A stretch of 64,000 nt of DNA, taken from assembly GCA_028753945.1 (NCBI GenBank), contig JAPNXP010000018.1:1364001-1428000 (forward strand), given 5' to 3'. Under the pieces are notes generated by a model. The model worked only from the letters and a program-made list of their open reading frames with translations. It did no database searches and was not told where the DNA came from. The position numbers and the translations under genes are program-made. Shown in pieces: positions 10,746 to 21,734 of this stretch (position 1 is the first letter of the stretch; each line of letters begins with the position of its first letter). This DNA comes from Hexactinellida sp. DTS-2022. Lineage: Eukaryota > Porifera > Hexactinellida.

Positions 10746-12536
10746 TTATGAAGGTTTCTGTTTGAGCTCTTCAGGACAGTCTGGTTGATTGTACGGGTGG
10801 GAAACAATGAACGCTTCGTTCTTTTCCAGCTCTTCTACTATCCTGCGGATTGTGGGATAGGGTTCTACATCTACCTTGAATCTAATATGCATACAATAAA
10901 TATATGAAGGGCATTTATACTTTTACAAAGTATGGGGTTGGTCGATTGTATTAGCCGGTTAGCCGGAAAATCAACCACCATTACTACTGAATGCATAATA
11001 AATAAATAATTAAAATATAATAATGAAAAAGAGCTGTATCAACAAAATACTTGTACTTCAGGTTCTTAAAAACAACAAAATATAAAATTATTATATACTT
11101 TCAGTGCTTATAATTTTACTCTTTTTCACAAAATTACATATTAAACAGCTAATACGTATCTAACAAATCGTGAATCGATCAATAAAATCTGTATCCATTA
11201 ATAAACCGACATTAGCACTGGTTAACAGGTTAATCGAATCAGGGCTTGTTTATACTTTATCCATAGTTTACAATACAGTCAGGTCTGCAGTAATTGAGGA
11301 CAATTTTTCGTCACATTTAATGTTCAGCTTTATTATGAATAGTATCTATGGTGCCAATTTAACAACTTACATAGGTTTGTATTGAGTTGAGTTCGCTTAT
11401 TATGAAGTCTCTCTAATATTATGAACACAATTTTTGGTCGCTTGAATGTTCATAATAAAGAAAAATTTACTGTATAATAATAATAAATCTCACACCATTA
11501 CAGTCAACTCTCTTTATTCCGAAGCTGGATATAACAAAATACCCGGTTATAGCGAAATGTGATATTTCCCCAGACTAAATGCTTTATCTTCATCCGCTTA
11601 TAACGAATACACGGTTATATCGAAGGATGATCCAGATATAACGGGAGTAGACTGAACGTATATTGAAATGCTTATAAGTGAAACTGTGGATAACATGCTT
11701 ACCTCGCTGCATTGAAGAATTGAGGCATGAGACACAAGTCAGCCATTGTAATCTATAGTACAAATGTCTTCTTTAAGAGAGAATTTATGAAAACTCGACG
11801 GATCACTCAAACGCCTACTAAATATCCACTTTTCTTTATTTGTAAGATTATTATTTATGTATGGTAGCCTCATAATTTGCATACAATGATTTACCTATAC
11901 GTACCCATGATTACCAGTGTCTAGGCTAATTCATTTTGAATTCTGAATAATTTGTTTACCTATTTTTGATAAACAACAACAATAACTATCCATATTATAA
12001 ATTTTCAAATGCGAAATTAGAAATCAGTATACTTGTTTACCTATTATAACATATGGAAGTTAGTCTCTATCTCAAATATAAATGCGGTTTCTTTCCCCCA
12101 TCTCATTAATACAATCCGGACAAACAAACACGCAACAATCGAGTTTTAATAAAATAGTAGATATACTACATAAAAGGCCAGTTCAAGCCATTATCTGAGT
12201 CTTTAAAAACCTTGTATTTATGAATAATTATTTCTCTTCGGTTAAATAACTAAAAAACTACTTACTTCATTTCCTACACAGTATGTTCCAGCTGAATTCT
12301 TCAACACAAGTTCCAGAGCTAAGATTGCATAGTTATTATATTCATGAGAAGTAACTTATCTACGTATTTAGGATCTTCATCATATTTCATGGAATTTTAA
12401 TACAAATACTAAGAATTCAGTAATCATATACGTATAACGGTAAGCATAATTGCTTACCATCAAATCCTCTCTTAACCCAGTAATGTCCCCACTCAGCGCT
12501 AACATCCTTTCCTACCTTTTGAAGCACTCGGAGATT
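10746..12536 (-). CDS. GSTZ1: GSTZ1 / maleylacetoacetate isomerase, 3' exons only
   Basis: Four minus-strand exons fit with matching phases and GT-AG borders: 12458-12536, 12266-12318, 11703-11752 and 10746-10881. Joined they read through the helical C-terminal domain: [11 protein letters not shown], then [20 protein letters not shown], then [19 protein letters not shown] and [12 protein letters not shown], ending PEELKQKPS before a stop. This matches the C-terminal half of zeta-class glutathione transferases, which isomerise maleylacetoacetate to fumarylacetoacetate in tyrosine breakdown. The expected N-terminal thioredoxin-fold exons (about 105 residues with the catalytic SS-C motif) were not found up to 14.8 kb. 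Either they lie beyond a very long intron holding the receptor cluster, or the gene is truncated. A TTAA element sits 526 bp upstream of the first exon found. Confidence 0.8.
11501..11654. repeat. Tc1/pogo-like MITE in a GSTZ1 intron
   Basis: The left end CAGTCAACTCTCTTTAT and the right end, reversed, CAGTCTACTCCCGTTAT form imperfect inverted repeats around about 150 bp. TA precedes the left end; the right flank is AA, so the duplication is decayed. The interior repeats TATAACGAA/TTATAGCGAA motifs. Confidence 0.6.
11927..12110. repeat. Dispersed repeat, about 185 bp
   Basis: This segment (TTCATTTTGAATT...CCTATTTTTG...CATATTATAAAT...GCGAAATT...ATCAG...CTTACCTATTATAAC...ATAAATGCGGTTT) matches 29493-29682 along its length, and a shorter piece is at 24838-24890. 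Part lies in a GSTZ1 intron. It is non-coding; class unknown. Confidence 0.6.
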
Positions 12537-12540
12537 CTAC

Positions 12541-13057
12541 AGAGAGATACGAAATAATTAACTGAATTAATGATATTAAAAATGACACAATTGCACTATC
12601 TTAGTAAGGATCAGTTGAACAACATGATGTGATATACGTTAGTTACCACTTGGAATGTGATATTAAAATTAAAATCTTATATATTAAATCACAATGGTTT
12701 GTTTGTTTTTTGGTTTGTTCGGAATTAATTGAGGAACTGGTAAGAGCTACAGACTTGAAATTTGGCAGGGGTCTAGGGAATACTGTATCTAGAAAGGAGT
12801 TCTAAAAAGAAAAATATTCACATCTTCCCTCCAAAAGGTGACAAAACTTTTAGTCCAATTAAATTCGAGGATTATCCCAGTATGGATTAGCAGCTAGCAT
12901 TCAATTAGTAAAATTGATTTTAGTGTCTCTATCAATTGTTAAGTGAGCATTATAGAATTCCAAACTGAGACAGTAATCTAATTGGTCGATAGTAAATCAA
13001 TGCCTCCAATCAGTTATTCGTGTTCCGTTAGTCTAGCCATATATATATAGTATTTCT
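12541..13057. other. Gap upstream of the first GSTZ1 exon found
   Basis: Both strands were read for the missing GSTZ1 N-terminal exons and none was recognised. The part near 12715-12800 (AATTGAGGAACTGGTAAGAG...TGGCAGGGGTC) has the look of a repeat fragment but has no second copy in the window. Confidence 0.35.
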
Positions 13058-13061
13058 TAAG

Positions 13062-14195
13062 CCCACCATACACGATGCAACAAAGTTGCATACAACTTAG
13101 TTGCACCGTGTATGTTGATTGTTGCACGCAGTATTGTTGCATGGAAATTGCACATGTTCAATTTTCTTGCACATTGTTGCACGAAAATATGGATATTCAG
13201 TACATGTTATTCAGATTATTTTCGTTTGCATTCTTTCACCTTCTTAAAACAATTGAAGAATTAACATGTTCATGACTTTCTAGTGTACCTATTTAATTTA
13301 CTGCTTACTTTCTCAGTACCCTTAATCAAGCCACCTATGATGCGATCAGAAATGTATATATTATAATCTTGAGCACGGTTTAACAAACACTGATCGTATT
13401 GCTGCATATTATTTTCCTAGAAATACTACACATCTAAATTAACAACCGTTTTTTTATTTTTGAATGAATCTAGAAAATATGGATCAAACACTTTGGGATT
13501 GCAAATGTCTTAGCCATTGTACCTCTAAGATTCGGGTAAATTCTAGTTATGGGCAACCTCCGGACGACAGTGCCCGAATAAGGAGGTTTGGAACTTTGGA
13601 TGTATATATGTATAAATATCCAGTTCTAACTAAGAATACCAAAATGGCTATACGGTCTATACCTATACCTTTTCACTGGACAGACGATCCATCCTTACGA
13701 AATCTCTATAAGTCGATGTGTCAACTGAAAAAATATCTTTCATCAATTGATGAAATGCACTTTGCGTCTCTCGATTTTGATCCAATCCTTGACCCATGAG
13801 ATTCTCAATTTGCGTTAATGGATCAAATGCAATTTCCCCGGCGAAGTATAATAATTTGGAATGCGGAAATGACAACGTGTGTTTTATCCACATTATTGAA
13901 TTGGAAAATAACAAATCCATTGGGATTATACGTATAGTACTGATTTAAAATAACATGTTTACCATGTGTAATAAAGTATTTCCATGCAACATTGTTGCAC
14001 TAAAATAAATGTTGCATGCAACATTGCATTGTTGCATGAAATTGTGTTGCATGCAACATATGCTTGCAACATTGTTGTACCGTGTATGTTACATTGTTGT
14101 ACCGTGTATGTTACATTGTTGTACCGTGTATGTTACATTGTTGTACCGTGTATGTTACCTTGTTGCATGCAACAGTTGCATCGTGTATGGTGGGC
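13062..14195. mobile_element. DNA transposon with TTAA flanks (1134 bp)
   Basis: The left terminus GCCCACCATACACGATGCAA and its reverse complement at the right are perfect inverted repeats of 21 bp, each bordered by TTAA (13058-13061 and 14196-14199). TTAA duplications are typical of piggyBac and Kolobok; because the borders read TTAA both ways, a TA duplication is also possible. Subterminal DNA is packed with TTGCATGCAAC/GTTGCA motifs. Interior minus-strand fragments (13663-13920, and about 13320-13430) look protein-like but are broken and not recognised, so the copy is probably non-autonomous. Confidence 0.75.
14071..14158. repeat. Tandem repeat, 22-bp unit x 4
   Basis: Four copies of ATTGTTGTACCGTGTATGTT plus AC follow one another within the right subterminal part of the TTAA element. 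They resemble the element's own terminal sequence, so they may be multiplied transposase-binding sites (inference). Confidence 0.8.
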
Positions 14196-14506
14196 TTAAC
14201 ATTCCATTGTGTCTATTTGATATCCAATAATTACGAATCAGTACAATAATTCCATAGCCCAAAGTCAGGGTCGACAGAGTTGTAGTTATATTTAATTTTG
14301 AATTTTGAGTCGGTATATTTATACACGGACAAGCTTTAAAATCTAGAAAAGTATATTCAAACTAGCATAAATAATCAACTATACCGGCGCTGGCTGGAGT
14401 AGTATTTTCCAATTTATTTACTCTGTCCCTGTATAAACAAATAGCTAGGGTCCACAGATATAAATAGGCTGCTAGGGAGACCTCCTCAAAGGGAACATGC
14501 TATAAA

Positions 14507-14577
14507 TACAAGCGAGGGTCGCAGGCCCGAGTGCAAGTTGTAAGGAGACGCGTAGCGGGCGGACGAGCAGCTTGTAA
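14507..14577. repeat. Dispersed foldback repeat, copy 2
   Basis: The longest GC-rich form of the family: TACAAGCGAGGG...GCAGGCCCGAGTGCAAG...GACGCGTAGCGGGC...GCAGCTTGTA, with inverted TACAAGC/GCTTGTA ends. It lies about 250 bp from the 3' end of the first RTK gene. Confidence 0.55.
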
Positions 14578-14823
14578 ATTATTAATTAGTAAATCCAAAT
14601 TAAATGAAAGGATTCAGCCCATAAATTTAAAATTGAATAAACGTTGATAGAAACAAATGAGTAAAAATAATTATAATTACAAAAGCAAAGAGTTACCAAC
14701 TTAAGTAAGGAAAGGGGAAATGAGCTTAAGTAAACATTTAGCAATAATTGCAAACAGGGGAGTAGGAATAATGACAATCTCAAGATAGGGAGCTCAACTA
14801 TTTCTCAATAAGAACCATATCAT

Positions 14824-17229
14824 CTAACAGCGTAAAATCTGAGACGAGAACAACCCAGCGACTTGCTCGAATGTGGGTCGAAGCTCTTGATTTGGTTCCC
14901 AACACTGTACCATAAGAGACCAAATCCTTGCAGGGCATTCATTCGGTCGATCCATTACTTCTGAATTACCAAGTGCCTCCACCACTCGATCATTGCTATA
15001 ATCAAACCAAGGCTTCTTCCCCAGAGTCCAAATCTCATATAGTGTCATCCCAAATGACCACACATCTGATTTCTCCGAGTATCGCTGGTAAAATAATGCT
15101 TCTGGTGAAGTCCATTTCAGAGGAACCTTTCCCCCTTTCGATGTGTAATAGTCCCCTTCCTCTCTCAGCTGGCGGGACATTCCGAAATCAGAGATTCGAC
15201 AAGTGAGGTCGTTAGCTACCAGCACATTTCGAGCAGCTAGATCTCTATGGATGAAGTTCTTAGAGGAGAGATAGGTCATGCCGGATGCTATTTGTCGGGA
15301 GAACTCCAGGAGAAGAGACAGTATTTGAGAGCGTTGGAGGGAGCAACTGCGGATGGTAAACACAAACTTAAGAAGTTCTGCGTGCATCAACTCGGTCACA
15401 ATCATGAATGGCTCTGTACGGCTAACTATTCCGAGGAGACGTAGGACATTAGGATGAGAGAACTGTCCCATGATGGCAGCTTCCTGGATGAAGGCTATCT
15501 GTAGCTCTGTGGTAGATTGGCTGTGTAGTGTCTTCACAGCCACAGGGAGAGTATCCTTCTGAATGAAGGGGTTAGACTGAGCTCCTGAAGTGTGCCATAG
15601 AGCCTTGTAGACCTGTCCAAACTGTCCGGATCCTATCTTATCTTGTAGCTCGACGGCACTCCTGTCTATCTCACGGAATCTCTTCTCCGACATTTGGTCG
15701 AAGAGAAGACACAGCTCCTTTGGAGGCTCCCAGTAGATATCTTCTTGGTTGAAGTATGTACTGGATGTTTGAATCTCTTCTGCTGAAGGGTTAGATACAG
15801 CTGTATCCAAACTGTTGTACACAACCTCAGTTGTTAACGGTCTCATGTCACTTCTAGGAACCACCATAGAACTTCCAGTGTAAGGACACTGACTTGCTTC
15901 TTCGTACGTTTGGTATAAATCATTGTTAATATTCGAAACAATACCTAAGTCCCCATAAATTGGGTTATTATGTGAAGTTGGTGACTCTATGGCACGTGAA
16001 AAGAGAGGATTGCCGAATGGCGTATTGTTCACAGAAGTAGAATATGGATTTGTAGTGGAATTTGGGCTCTGTTGTATCTCTTCATAAATACTATAATCCG
16101 ATTGAACCTTAGGATCAATAGAGCTCTGACAGTTCAGGTTTCGTGGAAGATTCTCTGCACTAGCGAGTGTTGACTTAGCTTTGTTCTTCCGATATCGAGA
16201 TAGAAGTAGAATTAGCAGAAGAATTACAAGGAATGCCAATATTATAAAAATTATAATAACAACTGCAGGTGCTGCAACGTAAATTGGAGACGCTTTAAAT
16301 TCAGATTTAATGGGTAGGATATTCCCGCAAGTTTCTCCGGCGTACCCAGCTACACATGCACACATCCCACTGATACAAGTTCCGTTGTTCTGGCAAGAAG
16401 GATTACATAGCTCATTCTCACAATAATCACCGTAGAAAGGAGTAGGGCAATCACAAGTTCCATCAAAGAGGCAGGTACCTCCCTTCTGGCAGGAAGGATC
16501 ACATACTAGCTCATTCTCACAATAATCACCGTAGAAATGAGTAGGGCAATCACAGGTTCCATCAAAGATACAGGTACCTCCGTTCTGGCAGGAAGGATCA
16601 CATACTAGCTCATTTTCACAATAATCACCATAGAAATGAGTAGGGCAATCACAGGTTCCATCAAAGATACAGGTACCTCCGTTCTGGCAGGAAGGATCAC
16701 ATACTAGCTCATTCTCACAATAATCACCGTAGAAAGGAGTAGGACAATCACAAGTTCCATTCGAGAGACAGGTACCTCCGTTCTGGCACTCCTCAATGCA
16801 TTCACATATATTATCAGAATTACAAACACCAGTGTTAGGACATGGGTATGTGTCTGAACATAACTGACATTCTAGATCTCTAAGCCTGAGGCACATCACT
16901 TCAGTTCTGCTATAGTTACATTGAGCTAGATTTAATTCAGTTCCCTCACATGAAATTATGATACCCGGTTCTCTGTTGTTAAGAGGACTCCCATCAAATA
17001 CAACACCTGGATAACCCGAACTACGACAAGCAACAATTGATTCGTTCTCGTCCCAGCCATTAAAGCATGCATTCCTATTTTCAAGGCTATCATTTTCATC
17101 GAGAACACAAACTCTAACTCTCCCATTATCTGGTATCCTAATGTTGCCTAAATCTGCCATTGTTTTACATGTTTGAGGGCACGCAGATTTAAAGATAACA
17201 CAAATTAGTAGCAATTTGAGTACAAACAT
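14824..17229 (-). CDS. Receptor tyrosine kinase A (SRCR-like, EGF, TK)
   Basis: A single-exon 801-residue receptor. Signal peptide 1-19; an SRCR-like domain about 35-121 (WDENESIVACRSSGYPG, ISCEGTELNLAQC); EGF-like repeats 145-301, three to four nearly identical; transmembrane helix 317-343; juxtamembrane tyrosines (IYEEIQQ, YQTYEEA); kinase about 528-795. Catalytic residues are intact: GSGQFG 533-538, VAVK lysine K566, helix-C E583, HRDLAARN 661-668, DFG 681-683, and activation-loop YY 694-695. The C-terminus (after residue 793) is out of frame relative to paralogues B and C: they read SVSDSTLL where this gene reads SSQILRC, consistent with a one-base loss. The ligand is unknown. The kinase half is nearly identical to genes B, C and the pseudogene, while the EGF number differs. 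Confidence 0.9.
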   Translation of the reverse strand: MFVLKLLLICVIFKSACPQTCKTMADLGNIRIPDNGRVRVCVLDENDSLENRNACFNGWDENESIVACRSSGYPGVVFDGSPLNNREPGIIISCEGTELNLAQCNYSRTEVMCLRLRDLECQLCSDTYPCPNTGVCNSDNICECIEECQNGGTCLSNGTCDCPTPFYGDYCENELVCDPSCQNGGTCIFDGTCDCPTHFYGDYCENELVCDPSCQNGGTCIFDGTCDCPTHFYGDYCENELVCDPSCQKGGTCLFDGTCDCPTPFYGDYCENELCNPSCQNNGTCISGMCACVAGYAGETCGNILPIKSEFKASPIYVAAPAVVIIIFIILAFLVILLLILLLSRYRKNKAKSTLASAENLPRNLNCQSSIDPKVQSDYSIYEEIQQSPNSTTNPYSTSVNNTPFGNPLFSRAIESPTSHNNPIYGDLGIVSNINNDLYQTYEEASQCPYTGSSMVVPRSDMRPLTTEVVYNSLDTAVSNPSAEEIQTSSTYFNQEDIYWEPPKELCLLFDQMSEKRFREIDRSAVELQDKIGSGQFGQVYKALWHTSGAQSNPFIQKDTLPVAVKTLHSQSTTELQIAFIQEAAIMGQFSHPNVLRLLGIVSRTEPFMIVTELMHAELLKFVFTIRSCSLQRSQILSLLLEFSRQIASGMTYLSSKNFIHRDLAARNVLVANDLTCRISDFGMSRQLREEGDYYTSKGGKVPLKWTSPEALFYQRYSEKSDVWSFGMTLYEIWTLGKKPWFDYSNDRVVEALGNSEVMDRPNECPARIWSLMVQCWEPNQELRPTFEQVAGLFSSQILRC

Positions 17230-17275
17230 GGAGCCCTGATTAATTTTTGATAAACAAAGTTACGTTATTTCATCT

Positions 17276-17282
17276 CTTTATA
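17276..17282 (-). promoter_or_regulatory. TATA box of RTK gene A
   Basis: On the minus strand CTATAAAGAGATG lies about 50 bp before the ATG. The same TATAAAGRGATRG string occurs at the matching place in front of genes B (24637-24643) and C (33509-33515), so the core promoter was copied with the genes. Confidence 0.6.
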
Positions 17283-17630
17283 GTTAATACGAATTGAAAT
17301 ATACCTCAATTAGCTGTTATATACATATTGGGTCAGAAAGCATTTTTAATGGTACCTAACCTATACCTTACCAAATAAATTAATCATATTGTAACTAATG
17401 CATGTTACATACAAATAGCTGAATAACTTTTGGCTCAGATGAATTAGTTAATAACTACGTAGTCTAGTCTCGCTTTATTGAAAGTACTACATACAGACTC
17501 CCGCCTAGAAATAAGAGTATATTCCTAAAGTCTATGTGCAACTATAGAGTATACCCTGTCGCCATAATATTCCGTTCTCGGAATCCGTATAACCAGGTTA
17601 TTTGTGCTGTCAGATCTCAAAGTTATATCC

Positions 17631-17800
17631 CAGGGGTGCCCAGCCAACATACGGCAAGCGTAAAATTTAATCCGGTTAATATTTTTGATCATTTTATGTA
17701 GCCTGTCATGATTTTAGATGTGTTTCTTAACCTTTTCTGTTCCATTTCCGCTTGGATATCCCCAACCTATCTCTCCCTAAATAAATCTGAATCCAAAGAT
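17631..17800. repeat. hAT-like element end
   Basis: It starts CAGGGGTGCCCAGCCAACAT, the CAGGGGTG type of end found in many hAT elements. About 160 bp match, in reverse orientation, 50135-50297, which ends ATGTTGGACACCCCTG. Only one terminus is seen in each copy. Confidence 0.55.
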
Positions 17801-17968
17801 CTTGTACAGATGTACACTATGAACTGGGTTATTTGTGTCCTGAATCTCCTGATATATTAATAGTTAGCTTCGACTTCCTAAATTTTGACAGGAAATTTAT
17901 CAATTTAGTCTTTTCATGATTACATTTCAACATATTAACTTTGTACTAGGATAGAATATAGTTTGGGT

Positions 17969-18140
17969 CAGTGGTTCTCAACCTGGGATCCGCCGCATAA
18001 CCTATCACGATAATAGTATCATTTTAACTAATACATGTATTGAGCTGCAAAATATTTGTTAGTCCATAATATTGAAAAAGTTGTAGTACATACTACATAC
18101 TACATATATAATTGAGTGTCATCAGCTTATCTCAAAATGT
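17969..18140. repeat. hAT-like terminus (CAGTGGTTCTCAACC)
   Basis: The string CAGTGGTTCTCAACCTGGGA is a classic hAT terminal sequence. A relative, CAGCGATTCCCAACCCTTTT, is at 19914. No partner terminus with an 8-bp duplication was located, so extents are approximate. Confidence 0.45.
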
Positions 18141-18297
18141 TTAGCTTTAGATGGTGAACAATCTCCTGAATTAGTGAAACATATGTAAAGTAGAAAAAGA
18201 AGTAAACCCAGTACAGAACCTTGTGAAACCATACATGGCATACTATATTGCATCGGTTAACTTAATATACGTACTAGTACATTGTAAGTTGTAACTA

Positions 18298-19043
18298 CAG
18301 GCATCCCTATTTTTACGCGGTAGATGCGTTCCTTGAAAAGCCCGCGTAAAACGAAATCGCGTAAAAAAAAACGGTTCATTCTCATAGTAACACATATTAA
18401 ACCAATAGATGCGTTTCCAAATATTATAAACATCGAATAAAATTTTAAATACCTAGTGTTTGAACACTAAAAAACCCAACATCCGGACCTCAGATAGCCA
18501 AGGTTTCCGTGTGTATGTTAATCCCATGGGAATTCCCATAGGATTTCCAATATCGTTTTGAATGGGAATTATTTTTACCTATGGGAATCCTGATAGAAGC
18601 CAACTTGTGAGAATACTTGGGAATTCCCACAGAAAGGGAATTGTGTTGCGAAGGGAATTAAAATTCCCTTCACACCGCAACCCTACACCTTCGGGTACCT
18701 CCCACAACCGGGTATCTCTAGTGTGAATAGTGAAGCAAATATGTACTCATTTGACCAATAATTTATTCGTATGAACTTACTATACGACAAATACATATCC
18801 CTAACTATTTACTATCTCTAAATCATCATTTTTGTTTTTTGGAAATGTAGAACCGCTTTGTTACCACTAAATCTTAAAAATTATCGAAAATATCCATAAA
18901 AAAGAGAATTAATTGTATGAAAATCACAGATAAACCGCGTAAAACGAGTTGAGGATCGCGTAAAAAAAGTTTTGGTTATAAAAAATTGTTCCGCGTAAAA
19001 CGAAAACGCGTAAAAAAAATCCGCGTAAAACGAGGTATTACTG
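18298..19043. mobile_element. Pogo/Tigger-like non-autonomous element
   Basis: Ends CAGGCATCCCTATTTTTACG and, reversed, CAGTAATACCTCGTTTTACG are imperfect inverted repeats bordered by TA on both sides. GCGTAAAACGAAA units are repeated near both ends. The middle (about 18510-18665) holds a separate palindromic block of GGGAATTCCCA and AAGGGAATT units, perhaps a nested insertion. No transposase frame. Confidence 0.7.
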
Positions 19044-19304
19044 TACAACCATTTGTTTACGGGAAGCTAAATAAGTCCTTATCCACTTTAGTACATTCCT
19101 GAAAAGCTATTTTTTTCAATAATCTGTTCAATAACATTATATGATCCACGATGTCAAACGCACATAATATAAGGACTAACTCAGAATATTTGTCAAGAGA
19201 TAGGGCTATATCAAGACCATAGCATACGAATGTAGAAAGTATGTTTATTTAAGGCAACTTTCTCTATGAATTGAATATAATACTCTCCATACGTATTTGA
19301 CCAT

Positions 19305-19450
19305 AAAGCATTCTGAGTGATAATTATCATAATATTTGATACATTTCCATATTAATAATTTAGCAACCCACGCATGTTGCATACAATAAGCTGACAAACC
19401 TTTGGTTTCGTATGTAATATCCTTTGTCGCTTATTCAACACTTATTCGTC
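19305..19450. other. Orphan copy of an RTK 5' flank
   Basis: AAGCATTCTGAGTGATAAT...ATACATTTCCATATTAAT...GCATGTTGCATAC...AATAAGCTGACAAACCTTT aligns with the DNA upstream of genes A (17335-17470) and B (24675-24790), but no receptor gene begins here. I infer a remnant of an extra duplicated unit whose coding part was lost. Confidence 0.5.
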
Positions 19451-20041
19451 ATAATTGGTTCATTGATTTACTAAGAAATATCTACAATATTCATATCAGG
19501 TAGCCATTTGTAACCACGAAATTCATAATCTGTATACGCATCTACATTTTATACCCGTTACTAGAAACTGCCAGTCTGCCACTGTGTAGATCAAGGGTGC
19601 CGTCATTATGCCTATATAGGGCAGGCAATTCACGTCCGTTGTTGCGGAAGGATTACATAAGTTTATACGTAGTTCGCCTTAGTACGTAGTAATATAATTT
19701 TTTAAATTAAGTTAATAAAGTTATATGCAATCAATGTAGAGTAAACTTGGAAAACTTGGGCTGTTCTCCACAGCCCAAAACTAGGGGTCCACGGGGTAGT
19801 GGATGCAGTATCTCTCGATTTTGGCGCGCAAAGAAATTTTTCGTTAATATTTAAGTGTATGGATTAAACCCTGGCTGAATTAATGGGTTCCACAGTATGT
19901 AAATACAACACGCCAGCGATTCCCAACCCTTTTCAACCCCCTATAACAAATATTAAAATTATGTGGACCCCCTCCCATTGACCGCAATACAAACATTGAA
20001 ATATTGTGTACCCCTACTGCCGTCAGTGAACACCACTACGA

Positions 20042-20142
20042 TAGGCATATCGTTTGAAAAGGAATATGCTTTAAATACAAGCGATAGCCACATGCCCGAG
20101 TGCAAAATTGCATGAACGCGTAGCGCGACGAACACCTTGTAG
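20042..20142. repeat. Dispersed foldback repeat, copy 3
   Basis: Starts GGCATATCGTTTGAAAA and runs through TACAAGCGA and GCCCGAGTG to CTTGTA, aligning with 8137-8225 and in its second half with 14507-14577. Confidence 0.5.
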
Positions 20143-21148
20143 TATATTACAGTTTGTGCGAAATTCTTACATAGCATATATGTTTTGAAGTTTTGAACTA
20201 TGATATCTATCGAAACAAAATATATACTACTAGTCCATGGACAATCGACAATTTTCGGTGCCGTAGATTAGAACCGTAGCGGAACCATCAACGACTCACA
20301 TTCTTGTTGTATATCACAAGAAAAAAATATTCCTAAAAATATGAAAAGTAACGCGCGCTCCCACTCCGCCTCAAAGATGGAATTTATTATATTTGAGTTC
20401 CCTTTTCAATTAAACAGGTACAGATTACTACTATGCGGATATTATTAATATTAAATGGTAGAACGAAAAAGAAGCGAAATAGAGTTCACTCCATCGTTTG
20501 TGAAGCAGGAGTGGGAGATCGATTTTTACATATTTCTGAGCAGGAAGGAGAGCGCGCTCCTTCTTGAGATAGCTAGTGAGTGTATGCAAAATTTCGACTT
20601 CATTAGCACTATTTTGTGAGATGTGAACAAGTAATTAAATGCGTTGTTAAATTTATAATCATAATTAATACAACTATTAGCATCTATAATTTAATTTTTG
20701 GGATAAACATCCAAGAAATTGAGGTTTCCACTAAAATTTCCCAATTCTGATGTCATTGTCACATTTTGAGAATTGTGAAATTCACTTAATTGATCATAAT
20801 ACACACCCTCTATGAGATAGAAATCTGAAAATTTAATAGAATATGTAAATTGATGAAGCGGACTGCGGACATGTTGGTCACACCATATATCCACGCGTTA
20901 CCCATCATCAAATGATGTGTAACCGTTAAAATTTAATCTTATTAAACTTGACTATTTCATGCCTATTTACGCGATAATTAACGTTAGAAGAATGAAGCCA
21001 CACAACAACCGCGAAGGTGCTGTCGTGTGGCTATGTTTTGTCGTGAATCGATTGTTAAATGGGAAAATTCCAAAAATGGGGGCACATAAAAAACATAGAT
21101 CAATGTTTTATTGAATAGAGTGAATGTTCCTATTTTATTATTTATTAA
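20143..21148. other. Intergenic DNA without recognised gene
   Basis: Includes a pair of GC-rich inverted words near 20351 and 20550 (GCGCGCTCC / GGAGAGCGCGC) and a 67-codon minus frame at 20691-20894 with no domain. No gene call is justified. Confidence 0.35.
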
Positions 21149-21709
21149 TAGGGCTGAAACGAATATTCGAAATGTAACGAACGAACCTTTTTCTAAACGA
21201 ACGAATATTCGAATATTCGTTCGTTTGGATGACTAAGCAATATTATATAAATTTCAAGAGACAAAATATACCGGAAAATAGGTGTTAAATAATGTTACAA
21301 TGATTTAATAATAGTTACAAAGTGTATTACAGTAGAGCCTCTGAACAACGGACACCTTGGGACCGGAACCGTTGTCCGTTATTTAGAGGTTGCTTTTCTA
21401 TTAGACATATGCTAAATAAATAAATCCGTGCCACGAGGGTTGTCCGTTATTTAGAGGTTGTCCGCTATTTGGAGTGTCCGTTATGGGAGGCTCCACTGTA
21501 TACACAAGTTAACTAATAATCAGCTAGTTTAGGTAGGAATTTCTATTTACGATCTCTCCAAGCTAAACAAAAGTCATGTTGTTGTCCAAAAGAAGTCAAC
21601 GAATATCAGTTTCAATCTAATATTCGTCCAAACGAATATTCGTTTCGAAACGAACGAATATTCGTTCAATAATTTCGAACGAATATTCGGTATATTCGTT
21701 TCAGCCCTA
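21149..21709. mobile_element. TAGGGCTG-ended MITE, copy A, with nested element
   Basis: The termini TAGGGCTGAAACGAATATTC and, reversed, TAGGGCTGAAACGAATATAC enclose about 560 bp with several CGAATATTCG palindromes. A second element at 21330-21498 (ends CAGTAGAGCCTCTGAACAAC / CAGTGGAGCCTCCCATAACG, TA at both borders) has jumped into it. Related copies are 46553-47215, 50352-50605 and a fragment at 62064-62130. The end type resembles hAT elements, but no clean 8-bp duplication remains. Confidence 0.75.
21330..21498. mobile_element. Pogo/Tigger-like MITE nested in copy A
   Basis: Inverted ends and TA target duplication (21328-21329 and 21499-21500). Interior TTGTCCGTTATTTAGAGG units are repeated. 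It is absent from copy B of the host element, which dates it as the younger insertion. Confidence 0.75.
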
Positions 21710-21734
21710 TATTTTTACATGTATTCGTGCCCTT

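Noticed and set aside
13464..13799. 111-codon plus frame in the TTAA element
   Set aside because: It overlaps protein-like fragments on the opposite strand and resembles nothing known; not called as a gene.
14507..14577. GC-rich foldback as possible bacterial contamination
   Set aside because: Related copies lie between clearly eukaryotic genes in the same window, so it is a resident repeat.
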